Assembly (NCBI GenBank): GCA_947501445.1
Contig: CANMVS010000015.1
Location: 62,001-126,000, forward strand
DNA from: an uncultured Rhizobiaceae group bacterium
GTDB taxonomy: Bacteria > Pseudomonadota > Alphaproteobacteria > Rhizobiales > Rhizobiaceae
Direction: 5' to 3'
Length of the DNA: 64,000 nucleotides
Below the pieces are notes generated by a model. It was not told the DNA's origin. It saw only the letters and a program-made list of their open reading frames with translations, and searched no databases. How positions within the stretch are numbered: the first letter of the stretch is position 1; each line of letters starts with the position of its first letter. This document shows, in pieces, positions 9,968 through 20,143 of the stretch. A program made the translations under genes and the position numbers.

Positions 9968-10787
9968 TGATTTTTTTACACGCGCAATCATTGCAGGTGT
10001 AGGCGTTGCCATTGTTGCTGCGCCGCTTGGATGTCTGGTGATATGGCGACGCCTGGCCTATTTTGGAGACACCTTGTCCCATGCCGCTTTGCTGGGTGTC
10101 GCATTGGCGTTTTTGCTGCAGGTGAACATAACACTGGCAGTCTTTGTGGTTTGCGCTCTGGTAGCGCTGGCACTGGTTGGACTGCAGCGTCATGCGACGC
10201 TTTCGTCCGATTCACTTCTCGGTTTGCTTGCTCATTCGTCACTGGCCCTTGGTCTGGTTGTTTTGGCTTCGATGACGTGGCTGCGTATTGATCTGATGGG
10301 GTTTCTGTTTGGCGATATCCTGTCCGTATCTATCGTTGATATCGGTATTATCTATCTGGGTGGTGCGGCAGTACTGGTTGTATTGGCTGTGATCTGGAAG
10401 CCGCTCTTTGCAGCAACCGTGAACCGGGAGCTTGCAGAGGCAGAAGGACAGAACCCGGATCGAACGAATTTGATTTTCATGCTTTTGATGGCCGTGGTTA
10501 TTGCAATCTCCATGAAAATAGTAGGTGTATTGCTCATCACAGCCTTGCTGATCATTCCCGCAGCCACCGCAAGGCGTTTTTCTACCGGGCCAGAGCAAAT
10601 GGCGGTAATAGCTGCAATCGTGGGCGTGGCGGCAGTCGTATCCGGCCTTTTTGGCTCGCTGAAATGGGACACCCCGTCGGGACCATCCATCGTGGTCGCA
10701 GCACTGGCACTGTTTCTTGTCAGTCTGTCGCCTGTGGCAGGGATCATCATCAATCTCAGCAAGCGCTCATTGGGAGAAAAACTGTGA
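9939..10787 (+). CDS. znuB: Zinc ABC transporter permease
   Basis: ABC-3 family permease: LGCLVIWRRLAYFGDTLSHAALLGVAL. Confidence 0.92.
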   Translation: MQIGKMIMFDDFFTRAIIAGVGVAIVAAPLGCLVIWRRLAYFGDTLSHAALLGVALAFLLQVNITLAVFVVCALVALALVGLQRHATLSSDSLLGLLAHSSLALGLVVLASMTWLRIDLMGFLFGDILSVSIVDIGIIYLGGAAVLVVLAVIWKPLFAATVNRELAEAEGQNPDRTNLIFMLLMAVVIAISMKIVGVLLITALLIIPAATARRFSTGPEQMAVIAAIVGVAAVVSGLFGSLKWDTPSGPSIVVAALALFLVSLSPVAGIIINLSKRSLGEKL

Positions 10788-11194
10788 AATTGCAGCAGAA
10801 TTCCAAACTCACCAAAAACCAGGGGCTTGTGTACGATGCGCTCTCAAAGGCTGATGGGCCGCTGAGCGCCTATACGATACTGGATGGATTGCGCGATCAC
10901 GGGATCCGTGCGCCACTTCAGGTATATCGTGCTTTGGACAAGTTACTTGAATTTGGAATGGTACATCGTCTGGAGAGCCTCAATTCATTCGTTGTTTGCC
11001 GACATCCCGATTGTGAAACGCAAAAAACCATGGTTTTTGCAATCTGTGAAAGTTGCGAAAATGTGTTGGAGCTTGCCGATGATGGACTTGTTGGACAACT
11101 CGCAACATTGGCTGATGCGCGAGGATTCAGCGTAAAAACCACCACGATAGAGATGTCGGGACTGTGCTCTGATTGTAGTGCAGTCCAGCCCTGA
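10784..11194 (+). CDS. zur: Fur-family zinc uptake regulator Zur
   Basis: GTG start overlapping the znuB stop; LTKNQGLVYDAL...PLQVYRALDKL and paired Cys motifs CRHPDC, CESC, CSDC. Confidence 0.88.
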   Translation: MKLQQNSKLTKNQGLVYDALSKADGPLSAYTILDGLRDHGIRAPLQVYRALDKLLEFGMVHRLESLNSFVVCRHPDCETQKTMVFAICESCENVLELADDGLVGQLATLADARGFSVKTTTIEMSGLCSDCSAVQP

Positions 11195-11197
11195 TTA

Positions 11198-11218
11198 CAG
11201 GCCAATAGCCTGATTTTT
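11198..11218 (+). terminator. Possible intrinsic terminator after zur
   Basis: CAGGC-CAATA-GCCTG stem-loop followed by ATTTTT. Confidence 0.4.
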
Positions 11219-11318
11219 CAAGCGAAATATATCACGCAGAACATTTAGCGATCTTCTTGAGCCTATTGAAATGCCAGCCTGGTTTCCAATTTTGCCCATA
11301 ATATTGTATTGATTTTTC

Positions 11319-12722
11319 ATGACAATATGGCAACCCAAATCAGGACAATTGACACGCCCCATCTATTTATCGCTTCAAAAACAATTTATTGCAGCGATTG
11401 ATAGTGGTGAGCTCGCTCCCGGCGAACAATTGCCGACCCACAGGGATCTGGCTTACACACTGGATGTTTCAGTACAAACAATTTCAAGAGCCTATGAGGC
11501 ACTTCGGGATCTGGGCTACATTACCGGTGAAATTGGTCGTGGCAGTTTTGTCTGTGCCAGGTCTGGTGATATCCCAATGCCGTTTCTTCCTGACAGGGAA
11601 GAGGAACTGATTGATCTGTCTCTGCTAAAGCCGGCTATCGACGATACACACACAAAAGCGATGAAAGAAGCACTGCATGGATTGGGAAGACGGGTTGAAG
11701 CCAACCTGATCCGGGCCTTTAGACCCGAAGCTGCTGTCAGGCCACAAGTTGAGGTATTGTCCAATTGGCTGTGCGACAAAGGTATTCCAACACGCAGTGA
11801 CGTGCTGGTTCCGACAAATGGCGCAGCCTCCGCCCTGACGACCGCTCTTATGACAGCGGTGCCCCCGGGGGCGGCGGTCGTATCAGAGGAAATCAGTTTC
11901 CATACGCTCAAACCGCTTTGCCGCTATTTGGGACTGCGTTTGTACGCTGCCAGTGCCGATGCTCAGGGGCTTACTCCGGATGCATTTGAACAAGCATGCC
12001 TGAAACATCATCCACGGGCAGTGTTTTTAATGCCGAGCGCTGCCGGTCCGAAAGCCGGACTAATGGATGAGCAGCGAAGAAAATCGCTATTGGCCATTGC
12101 AGAAAACCATAGTGTTTTCATCATTGAAGATGATGTTCTTGGAACGATGATTGAAGACGCACCCGCTACTTTCTACGCCCGCGCACCGGAATTGACCTTC
12201 TATCTAAGCTCGTTCAGCAAGACAATCATTCCCGGATTGCGCTTTGGCTTTCTGCTTACGCCGGAGGCATCGATTGTAGCCGCGCGCAACAGACACATGG
12301 TTACCAATTGGATGGCCACCCCACTGATGGCCGACATTGCTGCCCAATGGCTGGCGGATGGAACTGCAGATCGGTTGATTGCCTGGCAACGTCGCGAGTT
12401 GACAGTTCGTCAGGCCATTGTTCGTGAGATCATCGGGCACTGCGATTATTGCAGTCACACCTGCGGCATGCATATCTGGTTGCATCTGCCCGTAAGTTGG
12501 AGTGAGACTGAATTTATGCTGCAACTGCGACGGCAGAATATTGCAGTTGCCGGCAGTTTGCCATTTGTCATGGGCGATAGAAACAGTGAAGGTGAGCCTC
12601 GGGCTGATAATGCGGTTCGGATAGCGATTGGTGCGACCAGTCAGGCAAACCTTCGGCGGGCCCTGATTTCAATACGGGATCTTCTGGATGGCCATTCGGA
12701 AAAACTACTCCCGGCATTTTGA
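11319..12722 (+). CDS. MocR-type GntR/aminotransferase-fold transcriptional regulator (EnuR-like?)
   Basis: N-terminal GntR wHTH (GEQLPTHRDLAYTLDVSVQTISRAYEALRDLGYI) plus PLP aminotransferase domain with SSFSKTIIPGLRFGF. Confidence 0.85.
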   Translation: MTIWQPKSGQLTRPIYLSLQKQFIAAIDSGELAPGEQLPTHRDLAYTLDVSVQTISRAYEALRDLGYITGEIGRGSFVCARSGDIPMPFLPDREEELIDLSLLKPAIDDTHTKAMKEALHGLGRRVEANLIRAFRPEAAVRPQVEVLSNWLCDKGIPTRSDVLVPTNGAASALTTALMTAVPPGAAVVSEEISFHTLKPLCRYLGLRLYAASADAQGLTPDAFEQACLKHHPRAVFLMPSAAGPKAGLMDEQRRKSLLAIAENHSVFIIEDDVLGTMIEDAPATFYARAPELTFYLSSFSKTIIPGLRFGFLLTPEASIVAARNRHMVTNWMATPLMADIAAQWLADGTADRLIAWQRRELTVRQAIVREIIGHCDYCSHTCGMHIWLHLPVSWSETEFMLQLRRQNIAVAGSLPFVMGDRNSEGEPRADNAVRIAIGATSQANLRRALISIRDLLDGHSEKLLPAF

Positions 12723-13011
12723 TCCGGATTACCCGGCGGCCACGATGACCCCGATTGAAATTTTGGGGGTTGACGGTAAATCAAGATGTATATATCTTCC
12801 TTTGAAATTGTCATGGTTCAATGTTTCTATTGACGGCACGGCTTCTCACTGTAATTTACGCGTTGAGCAATAACGATGGTGCCTATGCACCACGAACGTC
12901 CATGATGGTAGTGATGTTTGCTCTTGCATCATATTTGATGGAAATATACGACGCGTATAATGCCGGGGGGCGTTTATATTCGGGATTGCTTAAGGAGGAC
13001 GGGTTCTGACA

Positions 13012-14199
13012 TTGCAAGAATCGGTAGCGGATCTAAATTTTACGCTCACAGAATATGCCATGCGACTTGCAGGTACGCGCGGCGCCATGGAACGCGATGG
13101 CATAGATTGCCTGATCGTCACTGACCCATCCAACATGAATTGGCTGACCGGCTATGATGGCTGGTCCTTTTACGTTCATCAATGTGTTGTTGTGCTGCCT
13201 GATGGTGACCCGATATGGTTTGGACGCGGACAGGACGCGAACGGCGCGTTGCGAACCTGCTATATTTCGCCAGACAATATAATTGGCTATCCGGACAATT
13301 ATGTGCAGTCGAATGAACGCCATCCAATGGACCTGTTGTCATCCATTCTTGCTGACAAAGGGCAGGGCAACAAAGTTGTCGGCGTCGAGATGGATAATTA
13401 CTATTTCTCCGCCGCGGCCTTCGCCTCACTAAACCAGAATATGCCCAATGCACGTTTCAAGGACTGTCGCAGTCTGGTGAATTGGCAAAGGGCAATCAAA
13501 TCACCACGCGAACTTGCCTATATGAGAGAGGCTGGCCGCATTGTCGGCGCGATGCATCAGCGTATTCGCGAAACCATCAAGCCCGGCATGCCCAAACATG
13601 AGCTAGTTGCGGAAATTTATGATGCAGGGTTGCGCGGTGTTGAGGGGCTGGGCGGTGATTATCCGGCCATTGTCCCGCTGCTGCCGTCGGGACCGGACGC
13701 GTCCGCCCCTCATTTGACCTGGGATGACAAACCAATGAAATCGGGAGAGGGAACCTTTTTCGAAATTGCCGGGTGTTACAAGCGATATCATTGTCCCCTG
13801 TCACGCACAGCCTACCTTGGAAAACCCGATCAGAAATTTCTTGATGGCGAAAAAGCGGTTCTTGAGGGCATGGATGCCGGATTGGAAATGGCCAGGACCG
13901 GCAATCGATGCGAAGATATCGCCAACGCTTTTTTTGCTGTTTTGAACAAATATGGGATCGTCAAAGACAGCAGAGCTGGCTACCCGATTGGCCTGTCCTA
14001 TCCACCGGATTGGGGCGAACGGACCATGAGCCTGCGTTCGGGAGACCGAAGTGTGCTGGAGACCGGAATGACATTCCATTTCATGACAGGGCTCTGGCTT
14101 GAAGACTGGGGTCTTGAATTGACCGAAAGTATTGTGATCGGTGAAAATGGCCCGGAACTGCTTGCCGATGTGCCACGCGAAATCTTTGTGCTGCCCTGA
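13012..14199 (+). CDS. doeA: M24 peptidase-family hydrolase, DoeA/EutD-like (ectoine hydrolase)
   Basis: 395 aa, creatinase/prolidase fold; WLTGYDGWSFYVHQCVVV and PLSRTAYLG, LEDWGLELTESI; TTG start. Confidence 0.68.
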   Translation: MQESVADLNFTLTEYAMRLAGTRGAMERDGIDCLIVTDPSNMNWLTGYDGWSFYVHQCVVVLPDGDPIWFGRGQDANGALRTCYISPDNIIGYPDNYVQSNERHPMDLLSSILADKGQGNKVVGVEMDNYYFSAAAFASLNQNMPNARFKDCRSLVNWQRAIKSPRELAYMREAGRIVGAMHQRIRETIKPGMPKHELVAEIYDAGLRGVEGLGGDYPAIVPLLPSGPDASAPHLTWDDKPMKSGEGTFFEIAGCYKRYHCPLSRTAYLGKPDQKFLDGEKAVLEGMDAGLEMARTGNRCEDIANAFFAVLNKYGIVKDSRAGYPIGLSYPPDWGERTMSLRSGDRSVLETGMTFHFMTGLWLEDWGLELTESIVIGENGPELLADVPREIFVLP

Positions 14200-14201
14200 T
14201 T

Positions 14202-15386
14202 GTGAATGTTAGTGGCATGACAAAACAAGAAACACTTGCTTCGGCGAAAAACATTCTGTCGGAGCTCGTATCTTTTGAAAGCATTTCAGGCATCAGCAAT
14301 CTTGAGATGATTGCCTATATTCGTGCCTATCTTGAAAACCTGGGCATTGAATCATCCATCAGTTATGATGATACGGGTGAGCGTGCAAACCTTTTTGCGT
14401 CCATTGGGCCCCGTGTTGCTGGCGGCGTATTGCTCAATGGTCACACAGACGTGGTTCCCGTTGTCGGGCAATCATGGAGCGACGATCCATTCCAGCTTGT
14501 TGAACGCGATGGCCGTCTTTACGGCCGTGGCAGTGTCGATATGAAAGGTTTTCTGGCGTGCATGCTGGCCATGGCACCCGTATTTCAGGACCACGACCTC
14601 AAGACACCGATATTGATCTCCTTTTGTTTTGATGAGGAAATCGGTGGCTATGGTGCACCCATTCTGGCCAAGGACATCCTTGATAAAGACATCAAACCAC
14701 GGGCGGCGATCGTGGGTGAACCAACAGGTATGCAATTGATTTGCGGCCACAAGGCGGGACTGGAAATGCGTACGGAGTTTGTTGCTTCAGAAGTGCATTC
14801 TTCCAATCCGTCCAAGGGTGTCAATGCGATTGAATATGCATCCCTCTATGTGGCCAAAATCATTGAAATTGGTAAACGTCTTGCGGCTGCGCCCGTAGCA
14901 GACTGCCCATTTGAGCCCCCTTATACCACATTCAACGTGGGGACAATTTCCGGTGGCGCTGCGCGCAATATAACGGCAGGTTCCTGCGCCATGGACTGGG
15001 AGATACGTCCTTTGCCGGAGGAAGATGTCTGCGCCATCATCGAAGAAATAGATGACTATGCCAATAATGTTCTGTTGCCCGAAATGCGCAAAACCGCACC
15101 CCTGGCGCAGATAAACACCATCCGCGAGGCCTATGTGCCGGCACTGCATGCAGCGCCGGATTCACCGGCCGTAATACTGCTCAGGCAACTCACTGGAAGT
15201 AATTCCAGCAATGTCGTGGCCTTTGGAACTGACGCAGGACATTTCCAGGCCGTTGGCATTTCAACCGTTGTCTATGGTCCAGGCAGCATCGATCAGGCTC
15301 ATAAACCAGACGAGTTCATTGAAGTTTCTCAACTGGAAAGATGTCTTGGTTTTTTGCACCAATTGGCCCGTCATCAGGCGCATTGA
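14202..15386 (+). CDS. M20-family deacetylase (ArgE / acetylornithine deacetylase-like)
   Basis: LLNGHTDVVPV, YGRGSVDMKGFLA, FCFDEEIG, GEPTGMQLICGHKAG; GTG start. Confidence 0.88.
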   Translation: MNVSGMTKQETLASAKNILSELVSFESISGISNLEMIAYIRAYLENLGIESSISYDDTGERANLFASIGPRVAGGVLLNGHTDVVPVVGQSWSDDPFQLVERDGRLYGRGSVDMKGFLACMLAMAPVFQDHDLKTPILISFCFDEEIGGYGAPILAKDILDKDIKPRAAIVGEPTGMQLICGHKAGLEMRTEFVASEVHSSNPSKGVNAIEYASLYVAKIIEIGKRLAAAPVADCPFEPPYTTFNVGTISGGAARNITAGSCAMDWEIRPLPEEDVCAIIEEIDDYANNVLLPEMRKTAPLAQINTIREAYVPALHAAPDSPAVILLRQLTGSNSSNVVAFGTDAGHFQAVGISTVVYGPGSIDQAHKPDEFIEVSQLERCLGFLHQLARHQAH

Positions 15387-15392
15387 TACAAC

Positions 15393-16163
15393 TTATTGTG
15401 CCTGAGCGTGCCCCTGGGCAATGAAGGGGCCGTTGCGAAACGCTGGTTTTCCATAGAGGAACGGCCGGTTGTCGGGCGTTGATACCAAACCGCCAGCGGC
15501 GCGTAAAACGGCATCACCGGCTGCCGTATCCCATTCCATCGTCGGGCCGAACCGCGGGTATATGTCAGCCTCACCACACGCCAGAAGACAGAACTTCAAT
15601 GACGAGCCAATGGAAACAGTGTTGCAAATCTCGTGTTTGTCCAGCCATTCATCGGTCTGATTGTCGCGGTGTGAGCAGCTTGCAACTGCGACCGGTCCCG
15701 ATGGCGGGACTGCGCGAATGGAAACGGAACTGCACACACCCTTGACCGTCTCGGTCGCACCGCCATCCACTGTGCCGGCAAACAGGCGATCAAGTGCGGG
15801 TGCGTATACAACACCCAGCACGGGAACGCCTTCTTCAATCAGGGCTATATTGACGGTGAATGAACCGCTGCCATCATGTTTGAGAAACTCTTTGGTGCCA
15901 TCCAGCGGATCAACCAGGAAAAACCGTTTTGGCACTTTCATGCAATGACTGGCTTCGTGCTCTTCGGATACAACCGGTATCTTTGGCGCGTGTTCCATAA
16001 GGCCAGTCAGGATGATTTTTTCTGCCGCTTCATCTGCTGCTGTGACCGGTGATCCGTCATTCTTGAGCTTGGCCAAGGGAACGTCGTTGTAGATTTTCAT
16101 GATAGCTGCGCCAGCGGATACAGCAATCCGGGTCAATGGCAGAGTAAGCGCGGCATAGTTCAT
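15393..16163 (-). CDS. cysQ: 3'(2'),5'-bisphosphate nucleotidase
   Basis: Inositol monophosphatase fold: DGSPVTAADEAAE, VSEE, VDPLDGTKEFL, MEWDTAAGDAVLRAAGG. Confidence 0.92.
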   Translation of the reverse strand: MNYAALTLPLTRIAVSAGAAIMKIYNDVPLAKLKNDGSPVTAADEAAEKIILTGLMEHAPKIPVVSEEHEASHCMKVPKRFFLVDPLDGTKEFLKHDGSGSFTVNIALIEEGVPVLGVVYAPALDRLFAGTVDGGATETVKGVCSSVSIRAVPPSGPVAVASCSHRDNQTDEWLDKHEICNTVSIGSSLKFCLLACGEADIYPRFGPTMEWDTAAGDAVLRAAGGLVSTPDNRPFLYGKPAFRNGPFIAQGHAQAQ

Positions 16164-16413
16164 TGGCGTCTTGTTTCGTTGAGCGACATAAACCAGCTTG
16201 ATAGTCAAGCAACGGTTCAATCATCGCTATCTCACAATTTGCTACATTTGAGCAGTTGCAAATTTTATTGGTTCTGTCGACAAAATTTTCACTCAAGTGT
16301 TAAAATTGGGTCAATAAAACTAATATTGGTGAAGTTTCAGGCGTTTCAATGGGTATTGCTTTATATCCGCTGCGCAGTTTCGCGTGTCATGGAATGCGCT
16401 GTGGAAAAAAATC

Positions 16414-17319
16414 CTAACTCAGAACATGGTTCCTGGGGGCCAATGCGGCGGGCACGTCCTTGCCAAGCGCTTCACAGGCCGAAATTTCAACCACCCTGCA
16501 CATGGCATCCATTGGCAGTCCATTTTGCGTGTGCGAGAATGGATGCTCCAATTCATTGGTAACGGCCTGGAGGCCAAAAAACATATAGGCGACTGCGGCG
16601 GCAAAGAGTGGTGCCAGCCAATTGGTGGATTCGATCAGAGCGAAAGGCAGCAGGAAACAATACAGATAGGTCGTTCGTCGAACGAGCAGGGAGTAAACAA
16701 AGGGCAGGGGTGTTGTCACGATCCGTTCGCAGCCTGCCTGAACTGTACCCAGTGTGGACAATGTCTGCGCGATTGTCATTTGGCCATAACCACTGATGGT
16801 ATCGTTGCGATTGAGATTGCCAAGACGTGTCGCAATCGTTCTGAGTGTTGCATCAGCCGGATTACTTGATGCGGTCAAACGAACAGCATCTTCCTGACCA
16901 ATCCAGTCGGTAATATCATTGTGTACACCGACACCTCGCAGAAAGCCGCGGTGCAAATGCACAAATGCAACGGCATGGGACAAAACATATCCACGTTCAG
17001 AGTTATCGTCGCAAAAGACACTCATATGCCGTCCCAGATTGCGGGTCTCGGCAATGATTGTTCCCCACAACCGACGGGCCTCCCACCACCGGTCGTAGGC
17101 GGCATTGTTTCGAAAGCCCAAAAACAGGGAAAGAGCGACGCCGAACACCCCCATGGCTGACATTGATATATGCGGTAAAGGTACAACATGCAGATCGAGA
17201 AGAAGGATAATGGCGGATAACAGGGCCACGCCCAGTATTTTGCCCACGATGCGTGGCACGACTGACCCCTGCATTACAAAAAACAGCTGCAGGGAAGATG
17301 GCTGCTTCATGACAATCAT
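16414..17319 (-). CDS. Bestrophin-family (UPF0187) anion channel-like membrane protein
   Basis: SLFLGFRNNAAYDRWWEARRLWGTIIAETRN and conserved C-terminal region. Confidence 0.85.
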   Translation of the reverse strand: MIVMKQPSSLQLFFVMQGSVVPRIVGKILGVALLSAIILLLDLHVVPLPHISMSAMGVFGVALSLFLGFRNNAAYDRWWEARRLWGTIIAETRNLGRHMSVFCDDNSERGYVLSHAVAFVHLHRGFLRGVGVHNDITDWIGQEDAVRLTASSNPADATLRTIATRLGNLNRNDTISGYGQMTIAQTLSTLGTVQAGCERIVTTPLPFVYSLLVRRTTYLYCFLLPFALIESTNWLAPLFAAAVAYMFFGLQAVTNELEHPFSHTQNGLPMDAMCRVVEISACEALGKDVPAALAPRNHVLS

Positions 17320-17640
17320 GAGAACACCTTGTGTGTATTGGACCGATGATAAAGGGCTGGCAAATGCTTGCCCTGACTTTGGATGGATGTGTGCGTAATG
17401 GCGAAATTGAGGAACGCTTCTGTGTATTCCCGTTGCCTGTGATTTGTGCAATCCAGATTTCGGACAAATTCCATTGCGATTGTGACACTCACGCGCCGCA
17501 CAATTTGAAAAAACGAAGTCACCCCATCAACAGGTTGGTCGCCACCCTTTAATTGTAGCCGTGAACCAACAGGAAATCGCACAGCAGATTGCCCGGGCCT
17601 TGAGTGTTGTCACAGGTGCCTATAGTGCCAGCGAGCACCG

Positions 17641-18264
17641 TTATTCTATATATTGAGGATCCAGTCTGCCCAGTTCCGCAATGAGGTGCTCGATGTGCCT
17701 GAGATGGTCGCCCATAGCCTTTGCTGATGCCTTGCAGTCGCGCCTTGAAAGTGCTTCCAGAACCCGGCAATGGTCTTCGATCGCGCGCTCCGTCGTAGCA
17801 GCCGGGCCAAGTGTAATGATCCGTGCCCGATCAACATGCAGCTTGCTGGGCTGCAATGCCTGCCACACGTGCTCCCTGCCGGCCGCCTTGAACAGCGTCA
17901 GGTGGAAGGCCTCATCAAGCGCGTGAAAATCGCCCCGGTCGCCAACCCCGACTGTTTGTCGTTGTCGGTCAATCAGAGCCTCCAGTTCACCAAGCGTTTG
18001 GGGCGTGATATTTTTCGCGAGTTCGCGGACGTTTTCCTGCTCTACCGCGCGTCGTATGAATGCGCCGTCCTTGACCAAATGCGAAGACACCGGTGTCACA
18101 TAATTACCCGACTGCGCCTGGCGGCGCACAAGGTTTTCGATTTCCAGCAGTCGTAGTGCTTCGCGAACATGCGCCCGACCGACCCCAAAGGCATCGCACA
18201 CCGCCGATTCCGGAATTGGTGAGCCTGGCATCAGGCGGGCCGCGATTATGTGCTGGCGCAACAC
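17641..18264 (-). CDS. GntR-family (FCD) regulator, last gene of the glucuronide-like operon; true start probably further upstream at a non-ATG codon
   Basis: PIPESAVCDAFGVGRAHVREALRLLEIENLVRR plus FCD domain; frame remains open upstream (...CPRSESLGDYLAAVLRQHI). Confidence 0.8.
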   Translation of the reverse strand: MLRQHIIAARLMPGSPIPESAVCDAFGVGRAHVREALRLLEIENLVRRQAQSGNYVTPVSSHLVKDGAFIRRAVEQENVRELAKNITPQTLGELEALIDRQRQTVGVGDRGDFHALDEAFHLTLFKAAGREHVWQALQPSKLHVDRARIITLGPAATTERAIEDHCRVLEALSRRDCKASAKAMGDHLRHIEHLIAELGRLDPQYIE

Positions 18265-18379
18265 AGCAGCCAGATAGTCGCCAAGGCTCTCCGAGCGCGG
18301 ACAGGCACCGGGATCAAATCCGTCTGCCAGCGTGGTGTCAAATTTCTGTTTCTGCCTTCCCGATACCAGCGTCTTTCCC

Positions 18380-20143
18380 CTATTTTCTGCGGTAGAAATC
18401 CGCGATGACCGAAAATGCCTGCTTGACGGTCTCCTTATCCTCAGCGATCAGCCCCTTGCGGTTCCATCCTTTTTGCACCGGATTTTGTCGGCGCTCGGAA
18501 CGAAAATCATATAGGAGCCATGGTACAATTCCCTTAACCACGTCATAGCGGTCAATGACCTCTATTTGATCATGATAGTAGCAAGCACCAAATGCTTCAG
18601 AATTCTTTTTTGTGGCAGGTCCCCCGTCGCCAGCAACAATGTCGCACCCTGTTTCCGATATCACAAGTGGTTTGCCAAGATTGTAGTTGGAAAGAATCTG
18701 GGCAAGATCCGCGATATCATTGTCGTACCAACCAAAATATTCGTTAATCCCGATGATGTCGACATAGGAAGCCAAAGTGTCCTCGATACGCAGGCTCTCC
18801 TGATTGAACAGACAAGCCGCCGAAAGCGGGCGGGTTGGATCGAGAGCACGTCCGGTATCGGCAAGGGCGCGCATGAAGGCGTTGCGGTCCTCCGTGTCAG
18901 CGGTTTCGTTCGCCAGCCCCCAGGTCAGGACGCTTGCGCGGTTCCGGTCGCGCAGAATAAGCTCTGATAGCTGGTTTGTTGCGTCGGCCAGGGTGGTTGG
19001 TGAGGCAAAGTCCAACGCCCAGTAAGCCGGGATCTCCTCCCAAAGCAATAGCCCTTCCTCGTCGGCGATTTCAGCTGCCCATTCGTGATGCGGATAATGC
19101 GCAAGACGCAGGAAGTTTGCGCCCAGGGTACGCGCATGCCGGTATCGCCGCCTGATGTCATCCCTGCTCGTTACCCGGCCGGCATCACGGTCATCTTCGT
19201 GTACGCACACGCCCTTCAGAAAAATGGGCTTGCCATTGAGCAAAATGTCTTCACCAGAAATTTCTATGGTACGAAAACCGATCCGCTCTCTTATGTGATC
19301 ATCACCAAATGTCAGCAGGATTTCATAGAGCCGCGGGTTGTCAGGTGACCACAGGACAGGTGATGCGGGCAAACGCATTGTGCCAATGCCGTCTTTGATA
19401 ACGACGACCTGGGACAGGTTCAACGCCGGGATATCAACCTTCGCCTGACCGGCGGCGCAGGACGTATGGATTTCGGCGACAATCTCGCCCGCTGAGGTAT
19501 AATGAATGAAGGTATCGCGGATGTGTTCATGCGGGACGATGAAAAGGGCGACATCGCGATGCAGGCCGCCATAGTTGAACCAGTCGAAGTGATGGCAGGG
19601 CACGCGGCCGGGATCGCGCTCATTTTCGACATGGACCATCAATTCCGCAGGCTTGGGACCAATAAGCTCGGATATATCGAAGAAAAATGGGGTTGATCCA
19701 CCCATATGACGGCCAACGAATGCACCATCCAGGAAAACGCGGGCACAATAATTGGCTGCGCCGAAGCGCAATATCAGCCGTTGATTGTGCGATGTTCGCG
19801 GGTCTTTGATCGTGCGTGTGTACCATGCGCCACCCTCATAGTGGTGTAGCTCGGGTCGCACCAAATTCAATGACGAAGGAATGGGTGTTTCTTCCGCATC
19901 ATACGGGTTCCAGTCGGTTGGTTGGGGGATCGCGTCCCTTTCAATTGCAAACCATCGTTGACGGAACCCGGTGTCAAATGGATCCAGTGCGAAACGCCAA
20001 TCACCTGACAACAGGACAGGTTCTCGCCCGGCGGTTGTCATGAATGATGATGCGCCGACCATAGGTTCTGCGAATTCGTCAAGGTAGTTTTCCTCGTGGA
20101 GGAATGTAACGGCGTTGCCCGCCAGGTCGCTCTTTTGCATCAT
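18380..20143 (-). CDS. Glycoside hydrolase family 2 (beta-glucuronidase-like)
   Basis: GH2 sugar-binding domain, FLKGVCVHEDD, LGANFLRLAHYPHHE, LTWGLANET, VISETGCDI. Confidence 0.88.
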   Translation of the reverse strand: MMQKSDLAGNAVTFLHEENYLDEFAEPMVGASSFMTTAGREPVLLSGDWRFALDPFDTGFRQRWFAIERDAIPQPTDWNPYDAEETPIPSSLNLVRPELHHYEGGAWYTRTIKDPRTSHNQRLILRFGAANYCARVFLDGAFVGRHMGGSTPFFFDISELIGPKPAELMVHVENERDPGRVPCHHFDWFNYGGLHRDVALFIVPHEHIRDTFIHYTSAGEIVAEIHTSCAAGQAKVDIPALNLSQVVVIKDGIGTMRLPASPVLWSPDNPRLYEILLTFGDDHIRERIGFRTIEISGEDILLNGKPIFLKGVCVHEDDRDAGRVTSRDDIRRRYRHARTLGANFLRLAHYPHHEWAAEIADEEGLLLWEEIPAYWALDFASPTTLADATNQLSELILRDRNRASVLTWGLANETADTEDRNAFMRALADTGRALDPTRPLSAACLFNQESLRIEDTLASYVDIIGINEYFGWYDNDIADLAQILSNYNLGKPLVISETGCDIVAGDGGPATKKNSEAFGACYYHDQIEVIDRYDVVKGIVPWLLYDFRSERRQNPVQKGWNRKGLIAEDKETVKQAFSVIADFYRRK

